Part shown: positions 29,301-36,980 of the stretch, in pieces
Layout of the letters: each line of letters opens with the position of its first letter
How positions within the stretch are numbered: the stretch's first letter is position 1
NCBI RefSeq assembly: GCF_030440595.1
Contig: NZ_CP047452.1
Coordinates: forward strand, 2,802,770 to 2,866,769
Direction: 5' to 3'
Length of the DNA: 64,000 bases
Source of the DNA: Corynebacterium glucuronolyticum DSM 44120
GTDB lineage: Bacteria; Actinomycetota; Actinomycetes; Mycobacteriales; Mycobacteriaceae
Notes under the pieces: generated by a model
Seen by the model: only the letters and a program-made list of their open reading frames with translations
Told to the model about the DNA's origin: nothing
Databases searched by the model: none
Position numbers and translations under genes: made by a program

Positions 29301-31782
29301 CGAAAAGCGTGCCCGAGGGGGCAGATTCCGTTTCCGGCGTGTTCGGATCATCGAAGGTGAGCGGGGCCGTCGTGACCGACGAGCCCTGCTCCACCGTCGG
29401 AGTATCCGAACCGACCTGGGGCTGATACGTGTCTCGATCCTGCTTGACGAGGGCCGGGTTCGGATCGACGACGACCTTGCCACCACCCTGGATCGTGTGT
29501 TTCACACCATCCTCATCGGTGACCTCGTACTGGACGGTGACATCGGTGTACGTGCCCGCCTTAGCAGTCTCATCCACCGTCAACATGCCGTCGGGAGCAA
29601 GGGAGAAGCCCTGCGGGAGCTCGCTCACTACCTTGAAGTTTGTGGGCTTGATCTCGACGGGCTTGCCGTCCTTGTCTTTCGCATCCGTAGGCAGGCCAAC
29701 CACACTGATCGGCTTGGAGGCCTTCTCGCCCTCCTTGAAAGTGTAATCCAGCATCGTGGCCTTGGTCACCGTCAAATTATCGGTGGTGCCGATCCGAATA
29801 GTCTTCGGCTTGCCCGATGCGGCGGGGACCTGGCCGACGGCGGTGACATTCACCGGGAAGGTGCCGAACTCCGTCGGCGTGCCCGTGATCTTTCCTGTCT
29901 TTTCATCAAACGTCAGGCCCTGGGGCAGCGGGGTCTCCGGGTCAAGCTCGAAGGTCCAGTCCACCTTGGTCTTGGCGATCTCGCTCGGAACCTCGACGAA
30001 GCCCTCGGCCTTGGTCTTATCCGCGTTGTTGGCGGGGTTACCCGGGGTCTGCAGCGGGTACGACGTGCCCACACTGCCGTACGGGGTGTGAAGCCTGGCG
30101 GGGATCGCCGTGAAGCTATCCACGCCCATGATCAGCGGGTCCTGGCCATCCGGGAGCGCGTACAGCGTCGCCGTGTAGGTGGAGACCTCCTTCAGATCCT
30201 CCGACACCGTCAGCGGGCAGGAGGGGATGAGGCCATCCGCAGTGGCGAACTCCTCGCAGGTCTTAACCTCGGCGCCGTTCGGATCCGTCCAGATGATGCG
30301 GTACTTCTGATCCGCCTGCGCTGGCCAGCCCGACGCACCCGTATCGACGGTTACGCCCGGGGTGGCAAAGGACGTCCGCGTGTCGTAGGTGAGCACGTCA
30401 AACGTGGAATGCGGAGTAAGCGCGCCGATATTGAGGTTGGCGAAATACTCGGCCGAAAGCGACTGCGACGCGTTCGCATCGAGCAAATAGCCAGTGCCGA
30501 ACGGGTCCTTACCAGTGAAATTGGACCCACCCCAGATCTCATTCCTAAACGGAGTAGTCACACCGGCAACGCGCGGCATATTCGGCGTCGAAATGTACAT
30601 CCAGTCCCAGTTGACGTGCTTGACGCTATTGTCCAAGCTACCGTTGCCCCAGGAACCCTCCGTGGGACTGCCAGCAACCGTACCCACCTTATCCCTAGGC
30701 ACACGACCAGCGGAACGGTCATCCCGACCCCACGTGCCGTTGAAACGAATCTTGTACGCACCCTTGGCATCCGTGGTGGTGGCGACCGTCTCCGCGATCC
30801 ACTCCGGATGCGCCCGCACCTGCTCCATAATCCAGTCATTGAGCTTCACCGCATCCTCATACGTCCACTGCTCCCCGCGCAGCGCATGGCCGTTGAAAAG
30901 CCTAGTTTGGTTGGCTTTGTGGTAAGCAAGGATCTCATTGACCGCCTCGTCTGCCAAATAGGAGGCAACAACCTGCACATTCGGGATGCCTCGGTCATAG
31001 GCCGGGTTATTGACATCCTCCCAGCGAAGGGAGCCCACGCCCTGCACCCAGTTCCAATACACGCGACCATTCACATCACCGCTTGTGCCCTGCATCGCCT
31101 CCGGGGTTTGGAACACCCACTGCTCCCGCGGCTTGTGATTGGGCAGCGACGGGTCTTCCTTCTTCTTAAACAGTGCCCGCGCATTGCGCACGCGGCCGCC
31201 TGTCCAATCCGCGTGGCCCGTGGTATCAACGACGACGCCGTCGGGAACCGGACGGTAGCCGTAGGACCAGAACAATTCCATACCCTCCGGCGGGCGGAAC
31301 CAGAGTTGCACCTTTTCCTTATAGGCCAGCGTCGGATCGGCAGTGAACGTGTGCTCTTTGCCATTGGCATCCAAGTACGGCTTCATCTCGATGGTGAACG
31401 TGCCATCATCCCTGGTCACTGTCTTATACAGGGGAGAGGAGATCTGCCCATTCTTATTCTTCTCCGTCCACTTGGCATACACCTCAACACCCCCAAGTGG
31501 TGCACCTGCTGCCACTGCGTCCTGGATCCAGACGGTGGGAACCGTCTTCAGCTCCGCCACGGTGCCGTTAACGGTGCCCTTGGCATCTTGCTCGCCGGTC
31601 GCCTCAATGGCACTGGCAAAGAAGCCACTTTGCACCTCGTCGGCGGTCACGGGGGCGGTGGCCGGGGCGCTTGCGGTTTGGGCGACGGCTTGCGGGTAGG
31701 TGACGGGGACGATCCCGGGGAGGATCAGCGTCAGTGATACGGCTGCTGCCGCGATGGAAAAGCCCTTGGGTTTGTAGTGCAC
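23335..31782 (-). CDS. Giant sortase-anchored surface protein with Rib-type (YPDG) repeats
   Basis: The 2815-residue protein starts at GTG 31782 (AAAGGA upstream) with a signal peptide (to about residue 35). The N-terminal region (about 40-800) includes a segment with DDGTFTIEMKP-type Ig/SdrD-like features and a putative Ig unit (LPQGLTFDEKTGKITGTPTE). About 18 tandem repeats of roughly 100 residues follow (about 800-2650), each with PSFDDPxT, WVTVDPxTG and VTYPDGSTD. One, SFPDGWNVTIDKKTGEV, is degenerate. A hydrophobic segment near 2660, a GKQAP repeat stalk and the sorting signal LAETG (2780-2784), membrane helix and RRRKDAE end the protein. It is probably an adhesin or wall-stalk protein. 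No sortase gene is in the window. Confidence 0.92.
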   Translation of the reverse strand: MHYKPKGFSIAAAAVSLTLILPGIVPVTYPQAVAQTASAPATAPVTADEVQSGFFASAIEATGEQDAKGTVNGTVAELKTVPTVWIQDAVAAGAPLGGVEVYAKWTEKNKNGQISSPLYKTVTRDDGTFTIEMKPYLDANGKEHTFTADPTLAYKEKVQLWFRPPEGMELFWSYGYRPVPDGVVVDTTGHADWTGGRVRNARALFKKKEDPSLPNHKPREQWVFQTPEAMQGTSGDVNGRVYWNWVQGVGSLRWEDVNNPAYDRGIPNVQVVASYLADEAVNEILAYHKANQTRLFNGHALRGEQWTYEDAVKLNDWIMEQVRAHPEWIAETVATTTDAKGAYKIRFNGTWGRDDRSAGRVPRDKVGTVAGSPTEGSWGNGSLDNSVKHVNWDWMYISTPNMPRVAGVTTPFRNEIWGGSNFTGKDPFGTGYLLDANASQSLSAEYFANLNIGALTPHSTFDVLTYDTRTSFATPGVTVDTGASGWPAQADQKYRIIWTDPNGAEVKTCEEFATADGLIPSCPLTVSEDLKEVSTYTATLYALPDGQDPLIMGVDSFTAIPARLHTPYGSVGTSYPLQTPGNPANNADKTKAEGFVEVPSEIAKTKVDWTFELDPETPLPQGLTFDEKTGKITGTPTEFGTFPVNVTAVGQVPAASGKPKTIRIGTTDNLTVTKATMLDYTFKEGEKASKPISVVGLPTDAKDKDGKPVEIKPTNFKVVSELPQGFSLAPDGMLTVDETAKAGTYTDVTVQYEVTDEDGVKHTIQGGGKVVVDPNPALVKQDRDTYQPQVGSDTPTVEQGSSVTTAPLTFDDPNTPETESAPSGTLFDAPDATALNSIFPDATPAPDWVTVNPDGSVTANPPKDAKPGVYQVPVRANYPDGSSDIVFVPVEVTKRTPDAEKYSPTYGSTPTSVAQDSRGSVTDPSFDDPNTTDVQERVPAGTTFAPGADARDWVEVDPQTGMLTLRPNAEVPVGTYEVPVTVTYPDGSTDTITAPVVVTEKVLTQAEANVPAYPQATEVSQRGKTTIPVTFDRPRTSEKEEMPQGTTFAKGTGDNVPEWATVDPATGTVTAKPGADVPAGDYTVPVVVTYPDGTTDRVNVPVHVNQYVTDAEKNQAAYPPEPTVVGKDAPVTIPAPTLVDGSPLPEGSTFGPGDNVPGWVTVDPATGKITVKPGANVPAGDTTIPVVVTYPDGSTQTINATVTVLPAADASQPLYPSSTTTVPAGSEATIAAPSFDDPTTDGVEKAPEGTRFAKGSGDNVPEWATVDPNTGEITVKPGADVPAGEYTVPVVVTYPDGSTDTVNIPVKVTAKVKDADTNQPSYPQANTPVQAGGTATVPAPTFDTGKKPEGTTFAKGEGAPDWATVDPETGEVTANPPKDLEPGEHTIPVVVTYPDGSTDTVNVPFTVTEAPKEASLNDPYYPAKDLTAQAGGDPVTGDAPSFDDPNTEETETAPAGATFSLGDGAPSWVSIDPTTGAVTANPPKGTDPKAYDIPVVVTYADQSTDEGTVTVVVSEPEKQAVEFQPDYEDAPATTQGESSTIPAPRGENGTTLPSGTTFEKGSGAPTWVTVNADGSLTVSPGATVEPGTYNVPVEVTYPDGSTGTVMVPVRVAAQEVPETPEDKVTYDPATPDEAKVTAGETAKVKAPGWVNDKAPVTATYATGKAAPDWVKVDPTTGELTATPPAGTEPATYNVPVEVTYPDGTTDTYFVPVTVSAQPKKTAQIAEPRYKANDNAVQAGQTVKSTVPSFDDPTTSEKEERPEGTTFSFEGPDWITVDPNTGAATIAPGAEVEPQAYTGTVVATYPDGSTDRIPVTVTVLPIPKDLSQQLNPGPSSPTATVAAGEKDKVVSGPSFDDPATEEKEEAPAGTSYKLGADAPDWVTVDPQTGKLTLNPPEGLDPQTYNVPIEVTYSDGSTDKVVIPVNVTEAAQKEETADKVQPRYPSTATPVEAGAKEKIPAPSFDDPSTEEKEQAPAGTSYKLGDSAPEWASVDAATGEFTAKPGKDIAPGTYNVPVVVTYEDGSTDTVMVPVLVKKPVTDADTYNPRLATENVPNGTLSTAPVTAGNEISLSPQFPVQPPAETTFAGDPDNPSWVTVNPETGTVTATPPAAAQPGTYPVKVQVTYPDGTKDVIESTITVRERPMLTPSYGPAHPVERGETLTIDPPSVDDPFTGHVERVPEGTSYKLGADAPNWVSVDPKTGQVTANPGADVPAGTYEIPVEVTVGGVTKTVMTQVTVVVTDPKEEPTLTEAQTTQPFYPGAATRVEQGTDVTVPAPSFDDPTTDAAEEKPADVSFGLSTAPGDPNLDWVTVDPTSGALTLKPTDKVQPGGYLVPVEVTYGDHSTEIVNVPVVVEKPAARPTKDTAQPYYPGTTPVIFAGTTDKVKAPTFDDPTTADTKETKPEGTKFALGEGAPKWVTIDPETGELTIAPAADVPTGAHRIPIEVTYADGSKGIVYQRVMIANSKLAYPKTTVGDEPVKVKTNLGDQVVPGSTFRLVSFPDGWNVTIDKKTGEVTIDAPANAEPGDYEIKVEGLANGEVISKATLVAEVKESKDTAEPRYPDAKPIVPGGSGIVVTPSFDDPATEATETMPKGTKFALGKDAPAWAKIDPKTGKLTLNPPANIKDGPYVIPIEVTYPDGSKDLVSKSVTIAKSDTPTPPANGSSEEEKAGAIIGGILGGLALLGGGAWALDQFGIVDTGSAPGRHALPDLPQAPGQTAPGQQAPGKQAPGKQAPGKQAPGKQDPSPQSPKGRGEAGEPTRSGNGATNQKPGKHSKKDSALAETGAQYVQLALTIGFLSLLLGGAFIALRRRKDAE
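23556..23615 (-). repeat. 15-bp coding tandem repeats (GKQAP)
   Basis: Four adjacent 15-bp units (CCTGCTTGCCAGGGG on the plus strand, last unit one base different), with a decayed fifth to 23630. They encode the GKQAP stalk next to the sorting signal of the surface protein. Repeat number may vary between strains. Confidence 0.85.
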
Positions 31783-31999
31783 AGCGTCATCCTTTGTTTT
31801 GGGTGCTTCCCCTCGCCTTAAATAATTTTCGTTTTATATTAAGCCGTGAGGGTTTCCTATTGGTCCCGATTTTAGAACAATTCTGCCAAATACGACAGAG
31901 TTCGCTGTGTGTAACTTTTAACTAGGGGCTTATTTACCAGGGGGATGAATGTTGCGTCCCACCTGGCGTATAACAAACGCACAGAAATTGTTATTAGCC

Positions 32000-32073
32000 G
32001 CGCCCTCGGCAAGCGCGCCCTCGGCAAGCGCGCCCTCGGCAAGCGCGCCCTCGGCAAGCGCGCCCTCGGCAAG
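32000..32073 (+). repeat. Five-copy 15-bp tandem repeat upstream of the surface-protein gene
   Basis: Five exact copies of GCGCCCTCGGCAAGC-type units. On the plus strand they would read (RALGK)5 within a 60-codon frame (31945-32127). The product would be very basic, with GGGGG immediately before its ATG. I treat it as a repeat, since both strands are open because the period is a multiple of three. Confidence 0.85.
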
Positions 32074-32133
32074 CCTCAGGCGCGTAAAAAGGGGCCCGCC
32101 CAGGCGCGCGTAAAAAGGCGCGCGTAAAGAGGA

Positions 32134-32171
32134 ATGCCGGGTCCCGCCACACCCACGGCGGAACCCGGCAC
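32134..32171 (-). terminator. Probable leuS terminator
   Basis: Inverted repeat TGCCGGGTTCCGCC / GGCGGGACCCGGCA (minus strand, one mismatch, 8-nt loop) about 25 bases after the leuS stop. There is no strong T-run after it. Confidence 0.6.
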
Positions 32172-32194
32172 CATTAAAACGCCCGGAAGACGGT

Positions 32195-34969
32195 TTACTT
32201 CACCACGAGGTTGACGAGCCTACCGGGGACGACGATCTCCTTGACCACGGTCTTCCCCTCGATGTTGGACGCAGCCGCGGCGCGCGCTGCCTCCAGGACC
32301 ACATCCTTGGCGGCGTCGACCGCAACGGTGATGTGAGCGCGAACCTTACCGTTGACCTGGACGGGAAGCTCGACCGAGTCGTCGACAAGCTGAGACTCGT
32401 CGAACTCCGGGAAGGCAGCATAGGTGATGCCACCGTCGTGACCGAGGCGGGACCACAGCTCCTCCGCGATGTGCGGGGCGATCGGGGAAAGCATGATGGC
32501 CAGGGGCTCGAGGGCAGCGCGGGGGGCGCCGGCGGGGTAGGCCTTGGTCAGGTGGTTCGTGAACTCGATGAGCTTGGCGACGACCGTATTGATACGCAGG
32601 TGCTCATAATCGTCGCGGACGCCGGCGATGGTGCGGTGGAGCTGCTTCTCGTCGTCCTCCGTCAGGCTGTTTTCGGAGAAAACAGGGTTACCAGTGCCTT
32701 CATCGACGGCGAGGCGCCAGACGCGCTGCAAGAAACGATGCGAACCGATGACGTCCTTCGTCGCCCACGGGCGCGACATGTCCAACGGACCCATAGACAT
32801 CTCATATAGACGGAGAGTGTCGGCACCGTAGTCCTCGCAGACCTGGTCGGGGGAGACCGCATTCTTCAGCGACTTACCCATCTTGCCGTACTCCTGATTA
32901 ACCTCTTCGCCCTGGTAGAAGAACTTTCCATCCTTCTCCTCGACCTCGGCGGCCGGGACGTAGACGCCGCGAGAATCCGTGTAGGCGTAGGCCTGGATGT
33001 AGCCCTGATTGAAGAGCTTGCGGTACGGCTCGCAGCTTGTGACATAGCCCAGGTCAAACAGGACTTTGTGCCAGAAGCGGGAGTACAGGAGGTGGAGGAC
33101 GGCGTGCTCGACACCGCCGACGTAGAGGTCGACACCGCCGCAATCCTTATCGCTTTGTGGCCCCGTCCAGTAGCGCTCATTTTCAAGGTCAACGAACTTT
33201 TCCTCGTTGGTCGGATCGATGTAGCGGAGCTGGTACCAAGAAGACCCGGCCCACTGCGGCATGACGTTCGTATCGCGGCGGTAGTGCTTGGGGCCGTCGC
33301 CCAGGTCAAGGGTGACGTTTACCCAATCCGTGGCCTTTGCCAGCGGCGGGTGCGGCTCCGAATTGCGATCGTTCGGGTCTGCGGTCACCGGCTTGTAATC
33401 CTCCACATCCGGGAGCTCCACAGGCAGCATTTCCTCTGGCAGCGCGTGGGCACGACCCTCGTCGTCGTAGACGATGGGGAAGGGCTCGCCCCAGTAGCGC
33501 TGCCGGGCAAACAGCCAATCGCGCAGCTTGTACTGCTTTTGGGCGTGGCCGGTGCTGTCTTCTTCAAGCTTCGCGATGGCAGCTTTGATGCCATCGTCCT
33601 TGTTCAGGCCGTCGAGGAAACCGGAGTTGATGTGGGTGCCGTCGCCGGTGAAGGCCTCCTCGGCGATGTTCCCGCCCTCCAGGACCTGCACGATGGGCAG
33701 GCCGAAGACCGTGGCGAACTCGTAGTCGCGGGTATCGTGGGCGGGCACGGCCATGATCGCGCCGGTGCCGTAACCCATGAGGACGTAATCAGAGATGAAG
33801 ACCGGAATTTCCGCACCGCTGAGCGGATTGGTGGCGGTCACGCCCAGGTAGACGCCGGTTTTCTCCTTGTTCTCCTGGCGCTCGAGGTCGGACTTGGCGG
33901 CAATCTTAATTCGGTATTGCTCCACCGCTTCCTTCGGAGAATTAGCACCGAAAGTCCAGCGCTCATCCGTACCGCTTTCATACGGGTCGCCGGAGGTGAG
34001 CCTATCGACGAGGGGATGCTCGGGGGAGAGAACCATATACGTCGCACCGAAGAGTGTGTCCGGGCGGGTGGTGTAGACCGAGACCTTTTCACCACCGATG
34101 GTGAAGTCGACCTCGGCGCCCGTGGAGCGGCCGATCCAGTTGCGCTGCATGGACTTGACCTTTTCCGGCCAGTCGAGGAGGTCCAAGTCGTCGATAAGCC
34201 GATCGCCGTAGGCCGTGATGCGCATCATCCACTGTGACAGCTCCTTGCGGAACACCGGGAAATTACCGCGCTCCGAACGACCCTCCGCGGTGACCTCCTC
34301 GTTCGCGAGCACCGTACCCAGACCGGGACACCAGTTGACCAGCGATTTTGTGCGGTACACGAGGCGCTTCGAATCAATAATGTCCTCGATCTCGCGCTCT
34401 GTGTATTGCCCTTCGAGCTGTTTGCGGAGCTCTGCGACCGGCTTCGCCTTTTGCTCGCCCTCATCGAAATAGGAGTTGTAAATAGTCAGGAAAATCCACT
34501 GCGTCCAACGGTAATAATCTGTATCAATAGTGCGGATCGCACGCCGCTTATCGTGCCCCAGCCCCAGCTGCCCCAGCTGGCGCTCCATGTTCTGGATGTT
34601 CTTCTCCGTCGTCTTCCGCGGATGCGTCCCCGTCTGAATCGCATACTGCTCGGCCGGCAGGCCAAAGGCATCATAACCCAGCGTATGCAGCACATTGAAG
34701 CCGTTGTGGCGGCTGTACCGCGCAAAGACGTCGGTAGAAATATAGCCGAGCGGGTGCCCGACATGCAGCCCCGCACCCGACGGGTACGGGAACATGTCCT
34801 GCACAAACCGCTTCGGCTTGCTTAGTTGATCACTGTTTGGCTCTTTCAGATCCCCCACCGGGTTCGGCGCGGCGAACACATTATTATCCGCCCAAAACCC
34901 CTGCCACTTCTGCTCAATTTTCCGCGCGAGGTCCGCGCCATACCGATACGTGAAAGAGTCATTCGTCAT
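32195..34969 (-). CDS. leuS: Leucyl-tRNA synthetase
   Basis: The 924-residue class I synthetase charges tRNA-Leu. The HIGH-type signature is [16 protein letters not shown] and the KMSKS loop is [11 protein letters not shown]. The CP1 editing domain contains [14 protein letters not shown] and the [10 protein letters not shown] segment for hydrolysing mischarged tRNA. The C-terminal anticodon and tail domains are complete. TACACT lies 8 nt before the ATG, so the mRNA may be leaderless. It is separated from the symporter gene by 21 bases. Confidence 0.97.
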   Translation of the reverse strand: MTNDSFTYRYGADLARKIEQKWQGFWADNNVFAAPNPVGDLKEPNSDQLSKPKRFVQDMFPYPSGAGLHVGHPLGYISTDVFARYSRHNGFNVLHTLGYDAFGLPAEQYAIQTGTHPRKTTEKNIQNMERQLGQLGLGHDKRRAIRTIDTDYYRWTQWIFLTIYNSYFDEGEQKAKPVAELRKQLEGQYTEREIEDIIDSKRLVYRTKSLVNWCPGLGTVLANEEVTAEGRSERGNFPVFRKELSQWMMRITAYGDRLIDDLDLLDWPEKVKSMQRNWIGRSTGAEVDFTIGGEKVSVYTTRPDTLFGATYMVLSPEHPLVDRLTSGDPYESGTDERWTFGANSPKEAVEQYRIKIAAKSDLERQENKEKTGVYLGVTATNPLSGAEIPVFISDYVLMGYGTGAIMAVPAHDTRDYEFATVFGLPIVQVLEGGNIAEEAFTGDGTHINSGFLDGLNKDDGIKAAIAKLEEDSTGHAQKQYKLRDWLFARQRYWGEPFPIVYDDEGRAHALPEEMLPVELPDVEDYKPVTADPNDRNSEPHPPLAKATDWVNVTLDLGDGPKHYRRDTNVMPQWAGSSWYQLRYIDPTNEEKFVDLENERYWTGPQSDKDCGGVDLYVGGVEHAVLHLLYSRFWHKVLFDLGYVTSCEPYRKLFNQGYIQAYAYTDSRGVYVPAAEVEEKDGKFFYQGEEVNQEYGKMGKSLKNAVSPDQVCEDYGADTLRLYEMSMGPLDMSRPWATKDVIGSHRFLQRVWRLAVDEGTGNPVFSENSLTEDDEKQLHRTIAGVRDDYEHLRINTVVAKLIEFTNHLTKAYPAGAPRAALEPLAIMLSPIAPHIAEELWSRLGHDGGITYAAFPEFDESQLVDDSVELPVQVNGKVRAHITVAVDAAKDVVLEAARAAAASNIEGKTVVKEIVVPGRLVNLVVK

Positions 34970-34990
34970 GCTCCAACAGTGTAGTAGATG

Positions 34991-36256
34991 TCACTTACCC
35001 TCGTACAACGAGGCGGTGCCCTCCGACTGATAATCCAGAGGAGAGGTCTCCTCCTGGCGGTCCGTGCGCTGGATATCACCCTTGGCAAACTTGTTAATCA
35101 CCATTGCGATAGCGCCGTCACCAGTGACGTTACAAGCGGTACCAAAGGAATCGATGGCGATGTAGGCAGCGATCATCAGTGCCACCTGCTCGTCGTTAAA
35201 GCCCAACATCGACTGCAACAAACCGACAGCCGCCATGATCGCGCCACCCGGAACACCAGGCGCGGCGATCATGAAGATACCCAGCATGAGGATGAAACCA
35301 ATGGCCAAGCTCGGCGGCATATCTATGCCATCCATGTACACAATGGCAAAGGCGAACAGCGCAATCTTCTGGATCGAACCAGACAGGTGAATCGTCGCAC
35401 ACAGCGGAATGACAAAACCGGCAACCGCATCCGTCACACCATTCCGCTTCGCACCCGCGTACGTAATCGGAATCGTCGCCGCAGACGAGGAGGTGCCGAG
35501 CGCCGTCGCGTACGCCGGGAGCATATTCTTCAGCGCCGTGAACGGGTTCTTACCTGCGATGCCGCCGGCGATGAGGTACTGCGCCACGAGGATGATCCAC
35601 GTCATGATCACGGCCAGGAGCAAAACCTTGCCAAACGCAGTGAGCGTATTGAGCAGGTTGCCGTTCATGCCCAGGGAGAGGAACATGCCGAAGATGTAAA
35701 TCGGCAGCAGCGGGATGATGAAGCCGCTGATCACGTGCATGATCACGCGCTGCAGATCCTGGCAGCCGCGGTAGAGGGTATCCGACTTCACCGCCGTCAT
35801 CGCCACACCGACGGTGAAGGCGAGCAGCAGCGCCGTCATCACATCCATCGGGGCCGGCATCTCGATCTCAAAAAACGGCTGCAACGCGCCCTCGTCGATA
35901 TCCTCTACCTTCGCCGTCGTGTTGCCGGCCAGGAGCCAGCCGTACAAGCCGCTGGCGATGGCGTAGGCGATGAGACCGGAAATGATCGTGGACACGTAGG
36001 CAATGGCCGTCGTAATGCCCAGCCACTTGCCGGCACCCCGGCCCAAGGACGCGATCGCCGGGGCGATGAGCGCGAAGATGAGAACCGGGATGAAGAAGCC
36101 GAGGAAGTTTCCGAACAAACCGTTAAAAGTGACAAAGATTCGGGCGATGGTGATTCCCCATCCAGACCCATGAAAAATTATCGACGCAACTATACCGAGG
36201 ATAATGGCGACAATGATGCGGAACAGGAGACTTCCGCTTAACTTCTTAAAATCCAT
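34991..36256 (-). CDS. Sodium/proton:dicarboxylate symporter family (DAACS) transporter
   Basis: The roughly 421-residue membrane protein shows the glutamate/dicarboxylate carrier pattern: a serine-rich hairpin motif (ALGTSSSAATIP), TIHLSGS and DSFGTACNVTGDGA, which together form substrate and Na+ sites. It probably imports C4-dicarboxylates, acidic amino acids or serine/threonine; the substrate is not decidable. The frame opens at GTG 36274, but that codon overlaps the promoter; ATG 36256 lies 6 nt after a perfect TATAAT. Confidence 0.88.
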   Translation of the reverse strand: MDFKKLSGSLLFRIIVAIILGIVASIIFHGSGWGITIARIFVTFNGLFGNFLGFFIPVLIFALIAPAIASLGRGAGKWLGITTAIAYVSTIISGLIAYAIASGLYGWLLAGNTTAKVEDIDEGALQPFFEIEMPAPMDVMTALLLAFTVGVAMTAVKSDTLYRGCQDLQRVIMHVISGFIIPLLPIYIFGMFLSLGMNGNLLNTLTAFGKVLLLAVIMTWIILVAQYLIAGGIAGKNPFTALKNMLPAYATALGTSSSAATIPITYAGAKRNGVTDAVAGFVIPLCATIHLSGSIQKIALFAFAIVYMDGIDMPPSLAIGFILMLGIFMIAAPGVPGGAIMAAVGLLQSMLGFNDEQVALMIAAYIAIDSFGTACNVTGDGAIAMVINKFAKGDIQRTDRQEETSPLDYQSEGTASLYEGK

Positions 36257-36262
36257 ACGAGG

Positions 36263-36290
36263 ATTATAGTCCACTGTGAATATTATTCAA
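36263..36290 (-). promoter_or_regulatory. Symporter promoter
   Basis: On the minus strand TTGAAT (36290-36285), a 16-bp spacer and TATAAT (36268-36263). The ATG follows 6 nt later, so the message should be leaderless. It is the best promoter match in the window. Confidence 0.7.
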
Positions 36291-36314
36291 ATGTGTCTTG
36301 GCGCTCGGACACGG

Positions 36315-36320
36315 TAGGCT
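36315..36320 (+). promoter_or_regulatory. Putative -10 element of the SdpI-like gene (leaderless)
   Basis: TAGGCT lies 7 nt before ATG 36328; no Shine-Dalgarno is visible. Confidence 0.4.
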
Positions 36321-36327
36321 TATTAGC

Positions 36328-36750
36328 ATGATTGTTACTGTTGTCTGCGCACTTCTCGCCCTCTGCCTCGCCATCGCCGGCATCCTCGGCTGGACACGGC
36401 ACTTCCCCGGCAATTCACACATCGGCATCACCACCGCAGGCACACGCAAATCCAAAGAAGCTTGGGATCGCGCCCACTTCGTCGCCGGCCCATTCTGGCT
36501 CATCGGCGCCCTCGCCTTCGTCTTCGCCGCCCTCTTCTCCGCACGCGGCTCCTGGATCCTCGCCGTTATCGCGATCCTCTTGGGGCTCGTCTTCCTCGCG
36601 CTCGGCGTCGGCAGTGGGGCACGGTTCTCCGCGCTTTACGACGACTCGGAGGAACCGTCCCAGGATCCCGCACCGTCTACTCCTACCGCTTCTCCCTCTG
36701 TGGATGTCGATGCAGTGCGCAGGGCTGCACAGGCACAAAAGCCAGAATAG
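36328..36750 (+). CDS. SdpI-like membrane protein
   Basis: The 140-residue product has three membrane segments (about 1-20, 52-72, 76-97). The conserved extramembrane stretch GNSHIGITTAGTRKSKEAWDRAH resembles the G-I-R-T ... EAW SdpI signature. SdpI of Bacillus confers immunity to a secreted killing factor, but most relatives are uncharacterised. The C-terminal 40 residues are polar and P/S-rich. It precedes the trp leader on the same strand. Confidence 0.7.
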   Translation: MIVTVVCALLALCLAIAGILGWTRHFPGNSHIGITTAGTRKSKEAWDRAHFVAGPFWLIGALAFVFAALFSARGSWILAVIAILLGLVFLALGVGSGARFSALYDDSEEPSQDPAPSTPTASPSVDVDAVRRAAQAQKPE

Positions 36751-36813
36751 AACGCGTGTTCTAGCGTGCTCCCCATTAGGGGGTATTTCGCCCCGGCTGT
36801 CCAGCAACACTGC

Positions 36814-36819
36814 TAAAGT
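36814..36819 (+). promoter_or_regulatory. Putative -10 of the trp operon
   Basis: TAAAGT lies 7 nt before the trpL ATG with no Shine-Dalgarno between, so transcription should start at or next to the ATG. A -35 is not obvious. Confidence 0.5.
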
Positions 36820-36826
36820 ACCTCCC

Positions 36827-36874
36827 ATGTATACAGCTCAACTCACCCGCTCCTGGTGGTGGCTCGCGATATAA
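36827..36874 (+). CDS. trpL: trp operon leader peptide
   Basis: The 15-residue peptide MYTAQLTRSWWWLAI has three consecutive Trp codons (36854-36862). It is followed by mutually exclusive hairpins before trpE. When charged tRNA-Trp is scarce, the ribosome stalls on the Trp codons and the antiterminator forms. The start lies 7 nt after a TAAAGT -10 element and has no RBS, so it is probably translated from a leaderless transcript. It is too short for normal gene finders. Confidence 0.9.
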   Translation: MYTAQLTRSWWWLAI

Positions 36875-36876
36875 CA

Positions 36877-36939
36877 CGCGGGCCAAATTAGCTGAGCTTT
36901 GTACCCCGCGTTGAATTCAGATTCCGCGGGAATTTTTTT
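36877..36939 (+). promoter_or_regulatory. trp attenuator
   Basis: ACGCGGG (36876-36882, just after the trpL stop) can pair with CCCGCGT (36905-36911) as antiterminator. The same CCCGCG (36905-36910) can instead pair with CGCGGG (36925-36930), followed by AA and seven T (36933-36939), forming the terminator. This is the classical tryptophan attenuation layout. Confidence 0.85.
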
Positions 36940-36980
36940 ACCCTCCTTTCCGCGGAGACACCACCCGGAAAAGGAATTAG

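Larger units (their letters stand above)
31783..32194. other. Intergenic region between leuS and the surface-protein gene
   Basis: About 410 bases hold the minus-strand promoter region of the surface-protein gene (AT-rich near 31810-31850, including TAATAT), a 15-bp tandem array (32000-32073), three short copies of GCGCGTAAAAAGG-like sequence (32080-32128) and the leuS terminator. Frames through the array on both strands look like repeat artefacts. Confidence 0.6.

Noticed and set aside
23464..31737. 2757-codon open frame on the plus strand opposite the surface-protein gene
   Set aside because: It is the antisense shadow of a GC-rich repetitive gene. The product is R/G/L/H-rich, with no signal peptide or domain logic, whereas the minus frame has clear domains, signal and sorting motif.
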